Translations under genes and position numbers: made by a program
Assembly: GCF_029227915.1 (NCBI RefSeq)
Contig: NC_079875.1
Coordinates: 372,001 to 436,000 of the forward strand
Source: Hydractinia symbiolongicarpus
Taxonomy: Eukaryota; Cnidaria; Hydrozoa; Anthoathecata; Hydractiniidae
Length of the DNA: 64,000 nucleotides
Direction of reading: 5' to 3'
In this document: in pieces, positions 62,701 through 64,000 of the stretch
Layout of the letters: each line of letters opens with the position of its first letter
How positions within the stretch are numbered: position 1 is the stretch's first letter
Notes under the pieces: generated by a model
Told to the model about the DNA's origin: nothing
The model's database searches: none
Seen by the model: only the letters and a program-made list of their open reading frames with translations

Positions 62701-64000
62701 TACGGGCCGAGTCTGGGATTTACAGGAAATCGCAGGTTTTCGTTTGCCGGCGATTAAACTTCTTTTATTCCGCGTCTCATCAAAAATGAAAACATTTGTG
62801 AAAACTACAAGTCTCATGCGATTTAGTGGTGAAAAGATAATTTAAAAAATCGTTCTGGAAATGAGTTTACTCATAGGGTACTTTCTTTGTATGCATTCGA
62901 CTATACGGGACAAGCCCGGGATTTACGGGAAATCGCGGGTTTTCGTTTGCAGGCAATTAAACCTCTTTCATTAAGCGTCTCATTAAAAATGAAAACATTT
63001 TTGAAAACTACAAGTCTCATTCGTTCTAGTGGTGCAGAAATAATTTGAAAAATCGTTCGGTAAATGAGTTTACTCCCTAGGTACTTTCTTTGTATACTTT
63101 TGACTAGACGGGCCGAGTCTGGGAGTTACGGGAAGTCACGGGTTTTCGTTTGCCAGCGATTAAACTTCTTTTATTCAGCGTCTCATCAAAAATGAAAACA
63201 TTTTTAAAAACTACAAGTCTCATCCGTTCTAGTGGTGCAGAAATAATTAGAAAAATCGTTCGGGAAATGAGTTTACTCCCCGGGTACTTTTTTTGTATAC
63301 TTTTAACTTTACAGGCCGAGTCCGGGATTTACGGGAAATCGCAGGTTTTCGTTTGCCGGCGATTAAACTTCTTTTATTCAGCTTCTCATCAAAAATTAAA
63401 ACATTTTTGAAAACAACAAGTCTCATGCGTTTTAGTGGTGAAAAAGTAATTTAAAAATCGTTCGGGAAATGAGTTTACTCCCTGGGTACTTTCTTTGTAT
63501 ACTTTTGACTATACGGGTCGAGTCCGGGGTTTACGGGAAATGGCGGGTTTTCGTTTGCCGGCGATTAAACTTCTTTTATTCAGCGTCTCATCAAACATGA
63601 AAACATTTTTAAAAACTACAAGTCTCATGGGCTTTAGTGGTGAAATAATAATTTAAAAAATCGTTCGGCAAATGAGTTTACTCCCTGGGTACTTTCTTTG
63701 TATACTTTTGACTATACGGGCCGAGTCTGGAATTTACAGGAAATTGCAGGTTTTCGTTTGCCGGCGATTAAACTTCTTTTATTCAGCGTCTCATCAAAAA
63801 TGAAAACATTTGTGAAAACTACAAGTCTCATGCGATTTAGTGGTGAAAAGATAATTTAAAAAATCGTTCTGGAAATGAGTTTACTCATAGGGTACTTTCT
63901 TTGTATGCATTCGACTATACGGGACAAGCCCGGGATTTACGGGAAATCGCGGGTTTTCGTTTGCAGGCAATTAAACCTCTTTCATTAAGCGTCGCATTAA
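56734..64000 (+). repeat. Mixed right flank with a 1421-bp 7-mer
   Basis: Monomers here mix 5-mer-family types with the AAAATTAAAAC k monomer and the CAAACATG g monomer also seen at 7.6-12.7 kb. A 7-mer offset of 1421 bp is visible around 58154-60381: r, s, p, k, k, k, g. It then repeats r, s, p, k before changing. At about 62445 a B head (TTCTGGAAATGAG) switches to A (CTCCCTGGG) within 20 bases. Near 61411 one extra A makes GGTAAAAAAAGTAA. The array continues past the window end. Confidence 0.8.

Larger units (their letters stand above)
1..64000. repeat. 203-bp satellite DNA array, about 315 monomers, all one orientation
   Basis: The A-rich landmark TTTAAAAAATCGTTC (or TTTGAAAAATCGTTC) recurs with 203-bp spacing from first to last base; for example TTTRAAAAAT begins at 341, 544 and 747. 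Every copy reads in the same direction, and no stretch as long as a monomer is foreign to the repeat. Stops cluster in the TAATTTAA end of each monomer and 203 is not a multiple of 3, so no reading frame persists through the array. I see no gene, tRNA, rRNA, terminal repeat or target-site duplication anywhere. Tandem satellites of this size with higher-order structure are typical of eukaryotic centromeric or other heterochromatic DNA; that location is inference, since no flank is visible. The family is not one I recognise. Confidence 0.97.

Noticed and set aside
1-64000. CRISPR array
   Set aside because: There are no short repeats separated by unique spacers; the whole 203-bp unit is conserved and no cas gene is present.
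1-64000. Inverted segments or embedded transposons within the array
   Set aside because: The landmark GTCTCAT to TTTAAAAAATCG reads the same way throughout. The spacing never departs from whole monomers by more than a base or two, leaving no room for an insertion.
1-64000. Bacterial or phage origin
   Set aside because: No coding sequence, ribosome-binding site or operon structure appears in 64 kb, and the higher-order satellite organisation has no bacterial counterpart that I know of.

Overview
The whole 64 kb window is one uninterrupted head-to-tail satellite DNA array. The repeat unit is 203 bp, so the window holds about 315 monomers, all in the same orientation. I found no protein-coding gene, RNA gene, transposon, CRISPR array or single-copy sequence. 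The array runs off both ends of the window. A continuous array this long with multi-monomer higher-order repeats (HORs) points to a eukaryotic chromosome, most plausibly a centromeric, pericentromeric or other heterochromatic block. I do not recognise the monomer as a named satellite and cannot assign a species. One monomer counted by hand is about 37% GC and holds 10 CpG where about 7 are expected. That lack of CpG depletion argues weakly against heavily CpG-methylated heterochromatin, as in vertebrates and many plants, unless amplification was very recent.

Monomers fall into two families that differ at about 27 of 203 positions in the pair I compared. A-type begins TTCGGGAAATGAG..CTCCCTGGG. 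B-type begins TTCTGGAAATGAG..CTCACAGGG and carries ATTCGACTATACGGGA. The last ~25 bp of each monomer is the most useful subtype label. I use these tail labels: g = gggcttt..aataattta; v = gggcttt..aatagttta; w = gggcttt..aatagttca; r = gcgattt..aagataattta; q = r with one A missing; s = tcgttct..aataatttg; p = ccgttct..aataatttg; k = gcgtttt..aagtaattta. Subtype order gives the HOR structure.

Layout: 141-1358 is a duplicated trimer (609 bp). 1359-5010 is irregular and carries more private variants. 5011-7648 is a 5-mer HOR (1014 bp). 8258-20024 is built from 10-mer (2029 bp), 9-mer, 14-mer and 5-mer versions of one related unit. 20025-33977 is dominated by 7-mers (1420/1421 bp) with rearranged stretches. 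33978-38849 is a near-perfect tandem duplication of a 12-mer (2436 bp). 38850-41135 is transitional. From about 41136 the 5-mer family of the left side returns. Within it, 42914-47324 contains a 2232-bp (11-mer) duplication and 44325-56733 contains a 6089-bp (30-mer) tandem duplication. 56734-64000 is a mixed right flank with a 1421-bp 7-mer made of different subtypes from the central one.

The picture is a layered satellite: a central, homogenised 7/10/12-mer family sits between flanks that share a different 5-mer family. Tandem segmental duplications and hybrid monomers mark unequal exchange or gene conversion. The most interesting sequence-level point is that B-type monomers carry a near match to the mammalian CENP-B box core (all nine core bases, spacer one base short), while A-type monomers carry TTTG in place of TTCG. 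This recalls the alternation of box-bearing and box-less monomers in alpha satellite. Short open frames of 61-136 codons on both strands are by-products of the repeat and are not annotated as genes.
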